A stretch of 64,000 nt of DNA from positions 134,325,230 to 134,389,229 of the forward strand of contig CM076194.1 in the NCBI GenBank assembly GCA_038277395.1, in the 5' to 3' direction. Positions within the stretch are counted from its first letter, which is position 1. The number at the start of each line of letters is the position of its first letter. A program made the position numbers and the translations under genes. Under the pieces are notes generated by a model. That model was given only the letters and a program-made list of their open reading frames with translations, made no database searches and was not told the DNA's origin. Of the stretch, positions 22,201-32,031 are shown in pieces. This DNA is from Dryocosmus kuriphilus (Eukaryota > Arthropoda > Insecta > Hymenoptera > Cynipidae).

Positions 22201-22867
22201 TATTCGAGTAATATTCCTAATACTAATTCTAGATTTTTCTCTTAAATAATTCAAGTTAATTTAATGTATTTTGAGATTGTTAAGAAAGATCGATTTCCCT
22301 TGAGTTCGAACGATACAAGGTTTATTGCTCCTATTGTTCGGGGAGTTATGCTTGTAGACCCTTGGTTTATAGGCATGCCTCGTCGACTCAAGCGAGATTA
22401 TGACAGGGTTAAGGTTTATTATCTTGATGGAAAACTTTGACGAGTCGAGCTTGAAAGCTCAGGGTGAGTTGTGCTGTTTCGGGAGGCGAATTCGGTTTTA
22501 AAGTAGTTCGTTTCCTTTTGGCGTTCTACAAAGGTATCTGTCCCACCTTTGTAGTGATTATTCATGTCAGCATTGTGTACTTTTCTCGCGGATCGGTTGC
22601 ACTCCTTTTTGGATTGGTGGTGTTTTCTTTTGGATTACTGATTGCATGGATGTGAGTATTTCCTATTTTTACTTTAAAGCTGTAAAGGGCTTTCTCCTCC
22701 ATTCGCTGAGTGAAGGTTTTTTATGCCAGGCAATAAACGTTATTTGTTTTCTCTCTTATCAAGGTCGTTCTTCTTCCATTTGTCTCATTTCTCTTCTCTG
22801 ACTTGTCATCTTTAAGCTAATTATAACCACCAATATTTTCTTTATTTTTTAGAAATTCATCTAAACA
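22201..22867 (+). repeat. BEL 5' LTR
   Basis: 667 bp, starting TATTCGAGTAATATTCC and ending CATCTAAACA. It aligns along its length with 58947-59617, for example agttcgaacgatacaaggtt, gagttatgcttgtagaccct and gattgcatggatgtgagt. The first bases have lost the usual TG (TA here, TG in the 3' copy). Promoter and polyadenylation signals are expected inside (aataaacg at 22731), but I cannot place the transcription start. Confidence 0.85.
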
Positions 22868-22887
22868 TTGGTCCTTCGAGCCGGATT
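22868..22887 (+). promoter_or_regulatory. Putative primer binding site of BEL
   Basis: TTGGTCCTTCGAGCCGGATT lies immediately after the 5' LTR, where minus-strand synthesis is primed by a tRNA. The sequence would pair with a tRNA 3' end. I cannot name the tRNA without a search. Confidence 0.55.
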
Positions 22888-23089
22888 TGAGAGAGTGTGG
22901 TGTCTCTTGGGGAGGCTAACCTTGGTATCATTGTGGTCTTTTGTCATTTTGTATTTTGTTTATAGTGCATTGGGATCATTATATCCCCCTTCGTTTTTCT
23001 CTTTAATTGGACAATTCCAATCACCCTTACGATTAAGTAGCGATAGACGGTGAAATATCAAGGCACCTATATCTTTAAGAGGGTTAATC

Positions 23090-24425
23090 GTTCTTCAAAA
23101 CTCTCGGGCGGAGGAAATTAGGCGGATACACGCGTGATTTGAGGAAGATGATCCTGAAAGCCTTACTCACAATATTGTTGCGAAAAGACTCGCATCTATT
23201 GAAAAGATCTGTGAAGAGGTTCGCGCTACTCATGCTGAAATTATTATGAGGGAAAATTCTGCTAAAGATCTTTATATAATTGATGACGTGTTTGCTCAAA
23301 TTGGAAACATTTATGAATCCTTCGAAAATGGTACGTTGAGAATTCTGAATCGATTTAATACGTCATCGATAAACGCTCCCTCTCATATTATTAGATCGGT
23401 GGACGATTCAGATTTGAATCTTCGAAACGCGAAACTACCCCAAGCTATATCTTCCGACATTCGCAGGTCGTTACGAAGATTGGGAAAATGTTTGTGATCT
23501 ATTTTCCTGTCTTGTTCATGATAATTCGCAATTAAGCAACATGACGAAGTTGCAGTATTTAAAATCGTGTCTCACGGGTTCGGCGCGGCTGATCTAGTCA
23601 AAGACGTGGCTATGAACAACGCGAATTATCCTTCAACCTGGCAGGCTTTGAAAGTGCGATTTTCCAATCCTCGCTTGACTGTAAATAATCTCTTAACTAC
23701 CTTGACGGATTTACCATATTTAAAAAAGGAATCAGTGCAAGATTTGCGTGCGTTTAGCGTTGAAGCTCAGCGTATTGTGCGCGCGTTAACAAATTTTGAA
23801 ATGCCTGTAAAGCATTGGAAATCTGGTTGGTTTATGTCTTAGCTATGTAGCTGTCTAGATATTGAATCTCGTAAGCTATGTCAGGCTGACCTTAGTGTAA
23901 AATATCGTCAGGCAGTCTCTAAAGCTGCCGCATCCTCAAAAGATATTGATAAATTGAAACGATTTTCCAGTTTTGATGACTTCGTAGAGTTTCTCGAACA
24001 GTGTTCTCAGGCACTTGGTATGATTGCGGCTGACACTAAAACCATTTAGAGGTCTGTCCCTACTCAATCAAATTCTCGAGCAAATTCCAAACGAGTGTTG
24101 CATGCAAGTGCCCCCCTCCCCCCGCTAATACCCCGCGAATTGGTAAATCAGCCTTTTGTAAATGTTCGCTCTGTAATGGAGGAGATTATATCGGTACCTG
24201 TCCGAAATACCTTGCGAAGTCTTCGTAAGAACGTCGCAATGAAGCGCGTCGCCTAACCTTATTCTTTAACTGCTTAGGTTCCCATAGATTCCAAAATTGT
24301 CAATCGAACCGTAGATGCGTAATGTGTAGAGATAAGCATCATTCACCGATTTACTACGTTCCTTCGAAGTAAGTAACTTCTAACGCGAATCATGATAAGA
24401 AGGCAGACATCTCTCAAAATGCAAA
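23090..24425 (+). pseudogene. BEL gag
   Basis: Gag polyprotein of a BEL/Pao element. 23130-23500 encodes IVAKRLASIEKICEEVRATH and KLPQAISSDI, with the frame lost near 23465. The DUF1759-type region continues at 23567-23842: ADLVKDVAMNNANYPSTWQA, LKVRFSNPRLTVNNLLTTL and PYLKKESVQDLRAFSVEAQR. After a stop at about 23840 it continues LDIESRKLCQADLSVKYRQA. The 24050-24420 stretch, where zinc knuckles are expected, is full of stops, though cysteine/histidine clusters (DKHHSP-like) remain. Dead copy. Confidence 0.75.
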
Positions 24426-24432
24426 GGATTGC

Positions 24433-25098
24433 GTGTTTCCCTCTAGCGCATCTTCGAACAAAGCAAGTCTTTCGACTTTGAACCACTTCGTATTTCTTGC
24501 TACGGCTCAAGTTATGATTCTCGGCCCTAGAGGAACTCAAGTGCGTGTCCGCGCTATGCTCGATCAGGGGTTCCAAGTTTCATTTGTTACAGAGTCCATA
24601 GCGCAACTACTCGAACTTCCTGAACATCGAGCTAAAATTGCGCTCAATGACACTGGCGCGGCAAAGGCTGGAACTGCACATGTCATTGCTCTAGTGTCAG
24701 TACAGTCACTTTATGACACTTCATTCCATATAGAGGCTCAAGCTCTAGTTCTACCTCGTCTTAAATCACAGCTTCTTTCAAGGAGGCCCATGGATTGTGA
24801 CCTTTCCCAATTCAACGATATTAATTTAGCAGACTCTCATTTGTTGGGACCTGCCTCGATTGATCTTATTTTAGGGGCCGATGTTTATGGCCAAGTTTTG
24901 CGTACCGGGTTACGCCAATTTCCACCAACTCAATTAATTGCGCAAGATACCGCGCTACGTTGGATCGTTTCGGGACCGTTCAATTCGGACATGCCACGGC
25001 CGACGGTACCCACTTCTTCAATACCACGTACATTTATGCATTGCGCCTCTGACGATGATCTGCAAGAAACGCTTCAACATTTTTGGGAATGTGGATGA
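24433..25098 (+). CDS. BEL aspartic protease (DUF1758) region
   Basis: A 221-codon open segment. FLATAQVMILGPRG is followed by the protease active-site region AMLDQGFQVSFVTESIAQLL (catalytic Asp in LDQG). ASIDLILGADVYGQVL and ALRWIVSGPF follow. This is the best-preserved part of the BEL polyprotein. It ends at a TGA at 25096-25098 within the HFWE block (FWECG, then stop) that normally leads into the reverse transcriptase, so the polyprotein is truncated here. Confidence 0.8.
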   Translation: MFPSSASSNKASLSTLNHFVFLATAQVMILGPRGTQVRVRAMLDQGFQVSFVTESIAQLLELPEHRAKIALNDTGAAKAGTAHVIALVSVQSLYDTSFHIEAQALVLPRLKSQLLSRRPMDCDLSQFNDINLADSHLLGPASIDLILGADVYGQVLRTGLRQFPPTQLIAQDTALRWIVSGPFNSDMPRPTVPTSSIPRTFMHCASDDDLQETLQHFWECG

Positions 25099-26372
25099 AG
25101 TAGCATCCCCTTCAAAGAAATTGAAACCAGAGGATGAGGCATGTGAACAGTTTTTCTCAGATAATCATTTTCGAACACCCGATGGACGGTATACAGTTCG
25201 CCTCCCTTTAAAATCGCAACCTCCACTTTCTTCCACAGAAACGCGGCGGATAGCTCTAAATTCTCTCTCGAATACCCAACGTCGATTTTCCAAAGATGCT
25301 AAGCTTGCAGAAGCTTATCGAGATTTTATGAAAGTTTATGAGGAATTGGGACACATGGAGAGAATTCCAGAATCTGAAATAGACAATCCACAATCCACTC
25401 AGTGGAAATTTCGCGTGGTTTTCGGTGCATCCCGACAAACTTCTGAGCAGCATTGTCTAAATGAATTCCTCATCTCACGCCCTGCCCTTCAAAGTGACAT
25501 CTCCCTAGTACTTTTAAATTGGCGAAAGTATCGATACGTATTTACCACGGATATCGTCAAAATGTTTCAGCAAATTAGGGTCCACCCTGACGATCAGGAT
25601 ATGTAGAGAATTCTTTGGACTCCTGTTTCCGAGCAGCGCCCTGTTGATTACCGTCTGACAACGGTCGCTTATGGCACTGCTTGTGCCCCATATCTAGCTA
25701 TTCGTACTCTCGTTCAATTAGTATTGAATGAACCTCACCGATTCCCTCTTGGTGCAAGTTGCATCCAAAATAATACTTATGTAGACGAAATCTGTGCGGG
25801 AGCAGACGGTCTTGAGCTTGCGATAAAAAAGCGAAATGAATTATGCGAACTTTTATTTTCGGCCGGAATTGAGCTAGGTAAGTGAGCAGCAAACCAATCT
25901 AAGTTGCTACAACATCCCGATCAGTTGAGTGAAGCTGATAAGCATATTGTTTCCAAAGAATCAGTTAAGACTCTGGGTTTGCGTGGGAATCCAGCTACAG
26001 ACTGAACTCAAACCTATGTACAATCGAGAACCCCACCAAACGATCTATCCTGTCGAGTATTTCTCAATTCTTCGATCCTCTCGGCTGGCTCGCTCCCATC
26101 ACAGTCACTGCGAAAATCTTTATGTAAAACCTCTGGATCTTAAAATGTGATTGGGATTCTCCTTTGCCCGAAGAAATTACTGAACGCTGGAATTATTATC
26201 ATAATTCACTTGCATCTGTCTCAAACCTTTCCATCAGCCGCTGTGTAGGAAGTTCTCCGGGTTCTGAAGGTCAAATTCACGGATCTGCCGACGCCTCTTC
26301 ACGGGCGTACGTCGCTTCTGTATACCTCAGACTTCCAAGCGATGAAGGACCTTATAGGGTCTCACTCTTAAG
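25099..26372 (+). pseudogene. BEL reverse transcriptase and start of RNase H
   Basis: RT domain: FSDNHFRTPDGRYTVRLPLK, then YRDFMKVYEELGHMERIPES, FRVVFGASRQT, YVFTTDIVKMFQQIRVHPDD (first catalytic Asp) and DYRLTTVAYGTACAPYLAIR. The YVDD box reads YVDEICAG, so one catalytic Asp is Glu. Stops occur at 25604 and 25881, and the frame is lost after about 26000. The RNase H region starts with GSADASSRAYVASVYLRLPS at 26280-26340, where the DAS carries the catalytic Asp, and is cut by the foldback insertion at 26373. Confidence 0.8.
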
Positions 26373-26774
26373 GGTGACGGACAACTTTGTACGTAGCAAC
26401 CTTGCACGTGCCCAACTGTGTACATCGATGGCCGGACGGACAACTGTGCACGTTCAAGTCCACAGGAGCCCATCTGTGAACGTAGAAATTTCGACGTGTA
26501 CAGTTTTCCAAGTAGCATATGTGCACGTTGAAATTTCGACGTGCACAGTTGTCCAAGTACCATCTGTGACCAGTCACAGGGGTGTTGTCTACGTACCATC
26601 TGTGCACGTGCACAGTTATCCAAGTGACGATTGTGCACGTGAACAGATGGCAAGTGCTCAGTTGGCACGTGCACACTTGTCCGTCTAACAAAAGACATGC
26701 ACAGTTGTCCGCCTGGCCATCGGCGTGCACAGTTGGGCGCGTGCAAAGCTGCTACGTGCAAAGTTGACCCCATC
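26373..26774. mobile_element. Foldback element inside BEL RNase H
   Basis: About 400 bp made of inverted and tandem gtgcacagttgtcc-like words. The left end (ggacaactttgtacgtagca) pairs with the complement of the right end (gtcaactttgcacgtagcag). The match continues through gcccaactgtg and gatggcc for about 75 bp per arm at roughly 85% identity. An internal tandem pair of about 47 bp contains gaaatttcgacgtg(t/c)acag (near 26487 and 26532). RNase H coding stops at VSLL before it and resumes at TKTKVSPVKT after it. No clear target-site duplication. Confidence 0.75.
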
Positions 26775-27292
26775 TCCACTTCAATAACAAAAACTAAAGT
26801 CAGCCCTGTAAAAACCATGAACATCCCCAATCTCGAATCACGTGCTGCCGCTCTTCTTGTGAAATTAGTATGTCACATAAAAGCTTATTCTACCTCAAGA
26901 CATTACCTATTTACGCCTGGCCTGATAGCCAAATTGTCCTTGCTTGGCTGCGAAAGCATCCCTGCCACTGGAAAACCTTCGTTGCGAATCGCGTATCTTT
27001 CATTCAAACCGAGCTGTCCTCGGCTGAATGGAAATATCTACAGAGTAAAGAAAACCCAGCTAATCTGGCAACTCGCGGAGTCAAACCTTCGGATCTTAAG
27101 CAATCCGATGCCCGGTGGCATGGTCCCAAATGGCTCACTCTTTCTGCAGAAGAGTGGCCAAAACAGCCAGACATTCGGCAAATATTATATACGCAAGACC
27201 GATCAAGTGTGCCTGAAACACGAACGCGATTTTCAACTTTAACTCGGCTGTTTCCAGTTGTAGTGTATTGCCGTCGTCTTCTCTTAATATAA
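26775..27292 (+). pseudogene. BEL RNase H, C-terminal part
   Basis: TKTKVSPVKTMNIPNLES at about 26790, then after a frameshift YAWPDSQIVLAWLRKHPCHW, NRVSFIQTELSSAEWKYL and KENPANLATRGVKPSDL. These are the second half of RNase H and the connection to the integrase. DSQIVLAW holds a catalytic Asp. The frame stays open to 27292. Confidence 0.75.
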
Positions 27293-28160
27293 CGCAAACG
27301 AAAGAATGGAGAGTTTGCCAGTGCTTCCTTTCTCACAACATCAGAGCTTTTGGAAGCCCGTATTGTAATTATTTGTTTGGCTCAAGCACAACACTTTCAT
27401 TCAGAAATCGCGTTGTTGAACACAAAGGGATATCTACCTAAGAGGAATCTACTTTGAAAATTAAATCCTTTTGTAGGAAAGAAGGCGGTATATTGCGAGT
27501 TGGAGGTCGCTTGTCACATGCTAACCTGTCGCGCGAAATCAAGAACCCTCCAATTTTACCTTATTCTTCGGCTCTCAGTCGTATTTTTCATTCATAATGC
27601 ACATATGTATTCCCTCTCCTCATGGTGGACCCACCTTAAGTCTAAGTTCGTTACTCCGACATGCGTGGATATTGGGTAAACCACGCTTGGTTAGGTCTAA
27701 AATCAGAAACTTTATAATTTTTCAACGTGAAAAACCCCGCCTAGCATCACAATTAATGGGCGATCTTCCTAAGGATCGTGTCACACCTTCTCAACCTTTC
27801 AACATTACTGGCTTAGATTATGCTGGGCCGATCAATGTACGCACAACAAAGCGCCGAGGGCATCGCTCATACAAAGGATACATCGCTCTTTTCGTATGAT
27901 TTGCCACTAGTGCAATTCCTCTCGAAGTCGTGAGTGATTTAACCACGACTTTCTTTCAGACTGCTTACCGTAGACCAGTGGGTCGACGAGGTATCGGTTA
28001 GCGTCTCTACAAAGACAACAGATATCCACCTTCAAAATGGCCATTGGGGGGAGTAATTCAAGTGCACCCCGAACCCGATGGATTCATGCGGGTCGCTACA
28101 GTTAAAACGGCAACTACCACTTTACGTCGGCACGTAGCGAATCTTTGTCCTTTATTGTGA
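27293..28160 (+). pseudogene. BEL integrase (core deleted)
   Basis: The zinc-binding region is spread over frames at 27480-27720: GGRLSHANL, IFIHNAHMYS and LVRSKIRNFIIFQREKPRL. LASQLMGDLPKDRVTPSQPF and NITGLDYAGPINVRTTKRRG (first core Asp) follow to 27899, then SAIPLEVVSDLTTTFFQTAY. Most of the catalytic core is then missing. The sequence jumps near 28000 to SKWPLGGVIQVHPEPDGFMR and TTTLRRHVANLCPLL, the C-terminal domain. 28160-28491 holds the rest of the BEL 3' region without clear genes. Confidence 0.75.
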
Positions 28161-28491
28161 CCATCATCATGAGATATTGAGGTTTCAATTAGGTTAATTA
28201 ACTGCGTTCTTATCATCATCATACTACTTCGTTTGTGATACTCATCGGAGGGATTGCGCCAATTAGTAACACCTGTTAGTGGTGGCCCAGCACAGCCTTT
28301 AGTTTAGATTTATTTTATCCATCATTTCTGCTTGACATAAAAACTCAGATGCAATCATGGGAGAATGCCTCATCGTGGATTCGTGTTGGGTTACCAACTC
28401 GTCTCAGTTCTGAATGGGGTTTATGTAATGACAGTTATCTATCTCAATTAATCTCAGATCCATGAATGGTGTATGTATTATGTGCTATTTG

Positions 28492-29262
28492 AGCACGTTA
28501 GAGCAAAAGAGATACTCCCGCGAGTTGTGGGGAAAAAAGAGACTGAAACTCTCTTAGTGCAAAAGTGAGACATTTACTTTTATGAGAGGAAAAGACAGAC
28601 AAGTTTATCATGGGAGTAAAAATCCAACATCGCTACAACGAGGGTAAAAAAGAAACAAAAACTTGTCTTTCTTTTGCCCTGAAAAGCATCGTGTTAGACT
28701 TTTGCTCTCACCTTATCGGACTCGGCCGAGTCAACGGCGCAACGTGGTTTTCCGCGCACTAGGTGAGCTCAGTGTGTTTTCGGACTATTACTCGACGGCG
28801 CTGGGTATCTTTTCGTGCACCATGTTCCTAGAGCGCGTTTTCGGACTCGAATCAATAGCGATACGTGGTTTTTCGTGCACGATGTATAACGCATTTTCGG
28901 ATTACTAATCGATGGCGCAACATGGTTTTCCGTGCACTAGGTGACCGGTCGCGTTGTCAGATTACAACTCGACAGCGCTACGTAGTTTTTCGTGCACCAG
29001 GTACCTTGGGCACATTTCTGGACTGCCACTAGATGGCGTTACGTGGGCTGACGTGAGCCAGATAATACGAGCATGTTTTTTATTACAACTCGACAGATCT
29101 ACGTAGTTCTTTGTGCACCAGGTATTCCGGGCGGTTTTTCAGACTGCAACATGATGGTGTTACGTAGTTTTCTGTGCACTAGATACCGTGGGCATTTATC
29201 TTCGACAAGCGTTACATAATTTTTTGTGCACTAGGTATCCAAGTGCGTTTTTAAGCCCTGGC
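28492..29262 (+). repeat. Left terminal inverted repeat with 61-bp satellite
   Basis: The outer 160 bp is unique sequence. From about 28710 come eight or nine diverged units with ttttcggactacaactcgac, ggcgctacgtagtttttcgtg and caccaggta. These are the reverse complement of the units at 57410-58560. Units here are 61-75 bp and more diverged than the right-hand array. Confidence 0.75.
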
Positions 29263-31021
29263 ACGTTAATATTGCATTTTATAGAATAACTTGTTATAGA
29301 TTTATTGGACTAAAAAAAAATTTGGGTCCATCTCGGGACGCCCAGTAGAAGTGAATACCTTAATTGTTTTGTTCTGGACTTTTTTTCTTTTGAAAATAGG
29401 TGAAATAATAAAAACGTATTTATCGCTCTTTGTATACTGATGTACAGGTGCTTTTTACAAACTTGGTTTATAACTTTATTTACGTGCATTAGAATTACAG
29501 ATATCTTTATTTTTAATCCAATGAAAGATACAATTGGTTCGTGGTAATTAAAGTAAGATATAAACGTTTTTAAATCTATCTTATATATAAAAATTTGATG
29601 CTATAAAATCCGTCTGTGACTCTAATACAGAGAAACATTGAAATTACTGTTTGTCTGACTTTCCATTATGTAAATAGATCTAATGCTGTGGGTACCCCAA
29701 CACTGGCAGCGCATGCTCTAGTGGAGTAAGCAGTGAGGGGTGAGAGCTGCGCGTCTGCTAGGCCCTACCAAGAGAACGCGGTGAGGCGAGAGAGCTGCTT
29801 TTATACCAGGCTATTTCGGTCCACCGCGTGACGTGACGTTCGGTCAAAGGTCGATGCTCACCCGTTCACTGCTCAAAGAAAAGTATACCTAGTGTGCCTA
29901 TAGAAGTATTCACTTCAAAATCATTAATAGGCCTACGGTATTGCTAGAGTGTGTATTAGGGTGGTCAAAAAAAAACTTTTCCTTAATTTAGCGGCCATCA
30001 TGAAATTAAACGTTACTCTTGGAATGGAATTTTCATAGATTTTTAAATAAATATTTAGAGGTCGCTGAAATCACTTTTATGCCTAAAACGTTTTTTTTCG
30101 TTATTTTTAAGTTTTTTAATCATAGATATCTTGAGGCAGTTGGGGCTATAAAAATACGAGTATTTTATGATTGAAATTATTGATAAATATATAGCAAATA
30201 AGTGCAATTTTTTTAGATTTAAAACAAAATTATTTGGTGTCTTTACACGTCAAGAAAGTTGAAATTTTACAGAACTTTTATATATAAGTACCAATTTGCG
30301 CCCTTAAAATTTTTTTGTAGTGATCGAGAAAATTCTGAGATACGGAGAAAATCTGATATGAAAATAAGTTTGCAAAATGAAAAATGGAACTTAGAAAAAT
30401 TTACAAAAATAAAAAAGAAAGGAAAAACTCATATATCATCACTCTCATAATGTTTTTATGTAACCATTACGTTTCAGAAACACTCCTTTGATTCTCCTTC
30501 CCTCACCAAATATTACAACTCACTATTTTAAAATTATTTTATTACAACATTTGTTATACATTTGTATTTTCACTTTATCTCACTTTCAATATAACGTTAG
30601 TGAAAATATTTTTCAAAATGATGCATTGCCACTTTTATTTCCGACGGGAAACACTATTTCAAAAGAGAAATACGATGATTTGCAAGTATTGAAGGGGCAA
30701 TTGTCGCCTGAATATCGACGTTTATATGAACTTTTGGGACATATCGACGATGACATACCCGATTACGGTTTGGCAAGTGGTGATGAAGATGATGAATAGA
30801 TATGAAATTCTGCCATGGAGTGTGTAAAGTAAATCTTGATCAAACATTGATCTTGATCAACATTTTTGCCAAGTTCACGGTCGGGGAAAGATATTGTCTT
30901 TGAAATCTTGATCGTCCAAAATGCCATTCATATCGAGAAACCAAATTGGAAACAAATCTCCATTGGACATTTTGTTTTTGGGCGGACCTCTGCCTTTTTT
31001 TCAGCACTACTTGGGTTTTTT
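29263..31021. other. Gene-poor stretch of the 30-kb element
   Basis: AT-rich, with a GC-rich patch at 29690-29900 that lacks open frames. No feature recognised apart from the ORF at 30488. An agggtggtcaaaaaaaa block at 29958 is of a kind common in insect repeats. Confidence 0.3.
30488..30799 (+). CDS. Unassigned ORF with acidic tail
   Basis: 103 codons; the second half reads ENIFQNDALPLLFPTGNTIS, then a charged helix-like segment (KLQ-type, SPEYRRLYELL) and an acidic end (SGDEDDE). The N-terminal part is hydrophobic and probably not coding. The end could be the C-terminus of a transposase-like protein, but I cannot support a family. Confidence 0.25.
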   Translation: MILLPSPNITTHYFKIILLQHLLYICIFTLSHFQYNVSENIFQNDALPLLFPTGNTISKEKYDDLQVLKGQLSPEYRRLYELLGHIDDDIPDYGLASGDEDDE

Positions 31022-31560
31022 TCAGCCTAATTCAAAGCAGAATAAACTTGGGTTTTGGGGATGCACAAACATTTGATGAAATTTCAAGCAGACTTCATAG
31101 TGAATATTGTTTTCGTCAGAAAAGGTGTACTTGCAGTTGAATTTCCGGTTTTTCATTGGTATGATGTGATTGACTTCCCTTTTAGTACTATTGACAACTG
31201 GAGTTCTTCTGACGCACGTTCTAAGCAGTAAAGTTTTCTGTGTCCAATTAGATGACTTCCAATACGTTTTGAAATTTTCTTGTTGTTGCTCGACATCCAT
31301 TTTCTCGGCGCATTCTTTTTTGCACTTGCGGTCACATAAAATTTGAGGTTGAAAGATTTTTGCTGGGATGGTTTTCTTCGCTTTCTTCGTGATATGCCTT
31401 TGCCTTGTTCTACGGCTTGTTCAGTGGGTGGAAACTAAACGTTAAATTGGTGGCGCAGTATTTGCGCGCCCTCTAAAAACAGAAACTTTTTTTAGAACTA
31501 AAATTCAATATGGCGACGAATGCCGGTAAATTTAAATGAATATAAACCTATATAAATGTA

Positions 31561-31725
31561 GGGTAAAAGGTGCAGCTATTGATTCGTGTAAGAAATGTAG
31601 ATAAAAAATATTGATAATAATTAATTTCATTATAAATAAATAATCATTTATAATGAAATGTAATATATTGTACATATTTTTTATCTATACATTTCTTGCA
31701 GGAATCAAAAGCTGTACCTTTTACC
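31561..31725. repeat. Foldback repeat in the THAP transposon
   Basis: Arms of about 75 bp: gggtaaaaggtgcagcta at the left pairs with tagctgcacc-like sequence ending ccttttaccc at the right. The pairing includes agaaatgtagataaaaaata and a central tttcattataaa palindrome. Probably a MITE copy. Confidence 0.65.
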
Positions 31726-32031
31726 CACTTCATTCTTGAGTTTGATTCCGGTTCAGATTATCGTAAAATCAGGAGTTAGGAGGATATTATAAGAGTGTTC
31801 TTTATGAAGATTATAATTTTTATTAGTAAGTGACAATAAAGGCATACTGTTGTAATTCTGTTTTCAAATGCACAGTAGTGAGAATTATGAAATGTGAACA
31901 AGCGACCTTAATTCCAAGTCCTATGCTAGATTTCATTATCAAATAATAATAATAGTTTTAAAAATTAGAAAGAAAATAAGATAAATATAAAATAAAATAT
32001 TTCATACTAAGATTTCATTATGTCTATCACT

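Noticed and set aside
26327..26830. Three overlapping frames of 120-174 codons across the foldback region
   Set aside because: They encode repeats of the gtgcacagttg word read in each frame. The tandem structure, not a protein, explains them.
28500..29262. CRISPR-like regular repeats
   Set aside because: Units of 61-75 bp are contiguous and fully repetitive with no unique spacers, in a eukaryotic transposon setting; a satellite.
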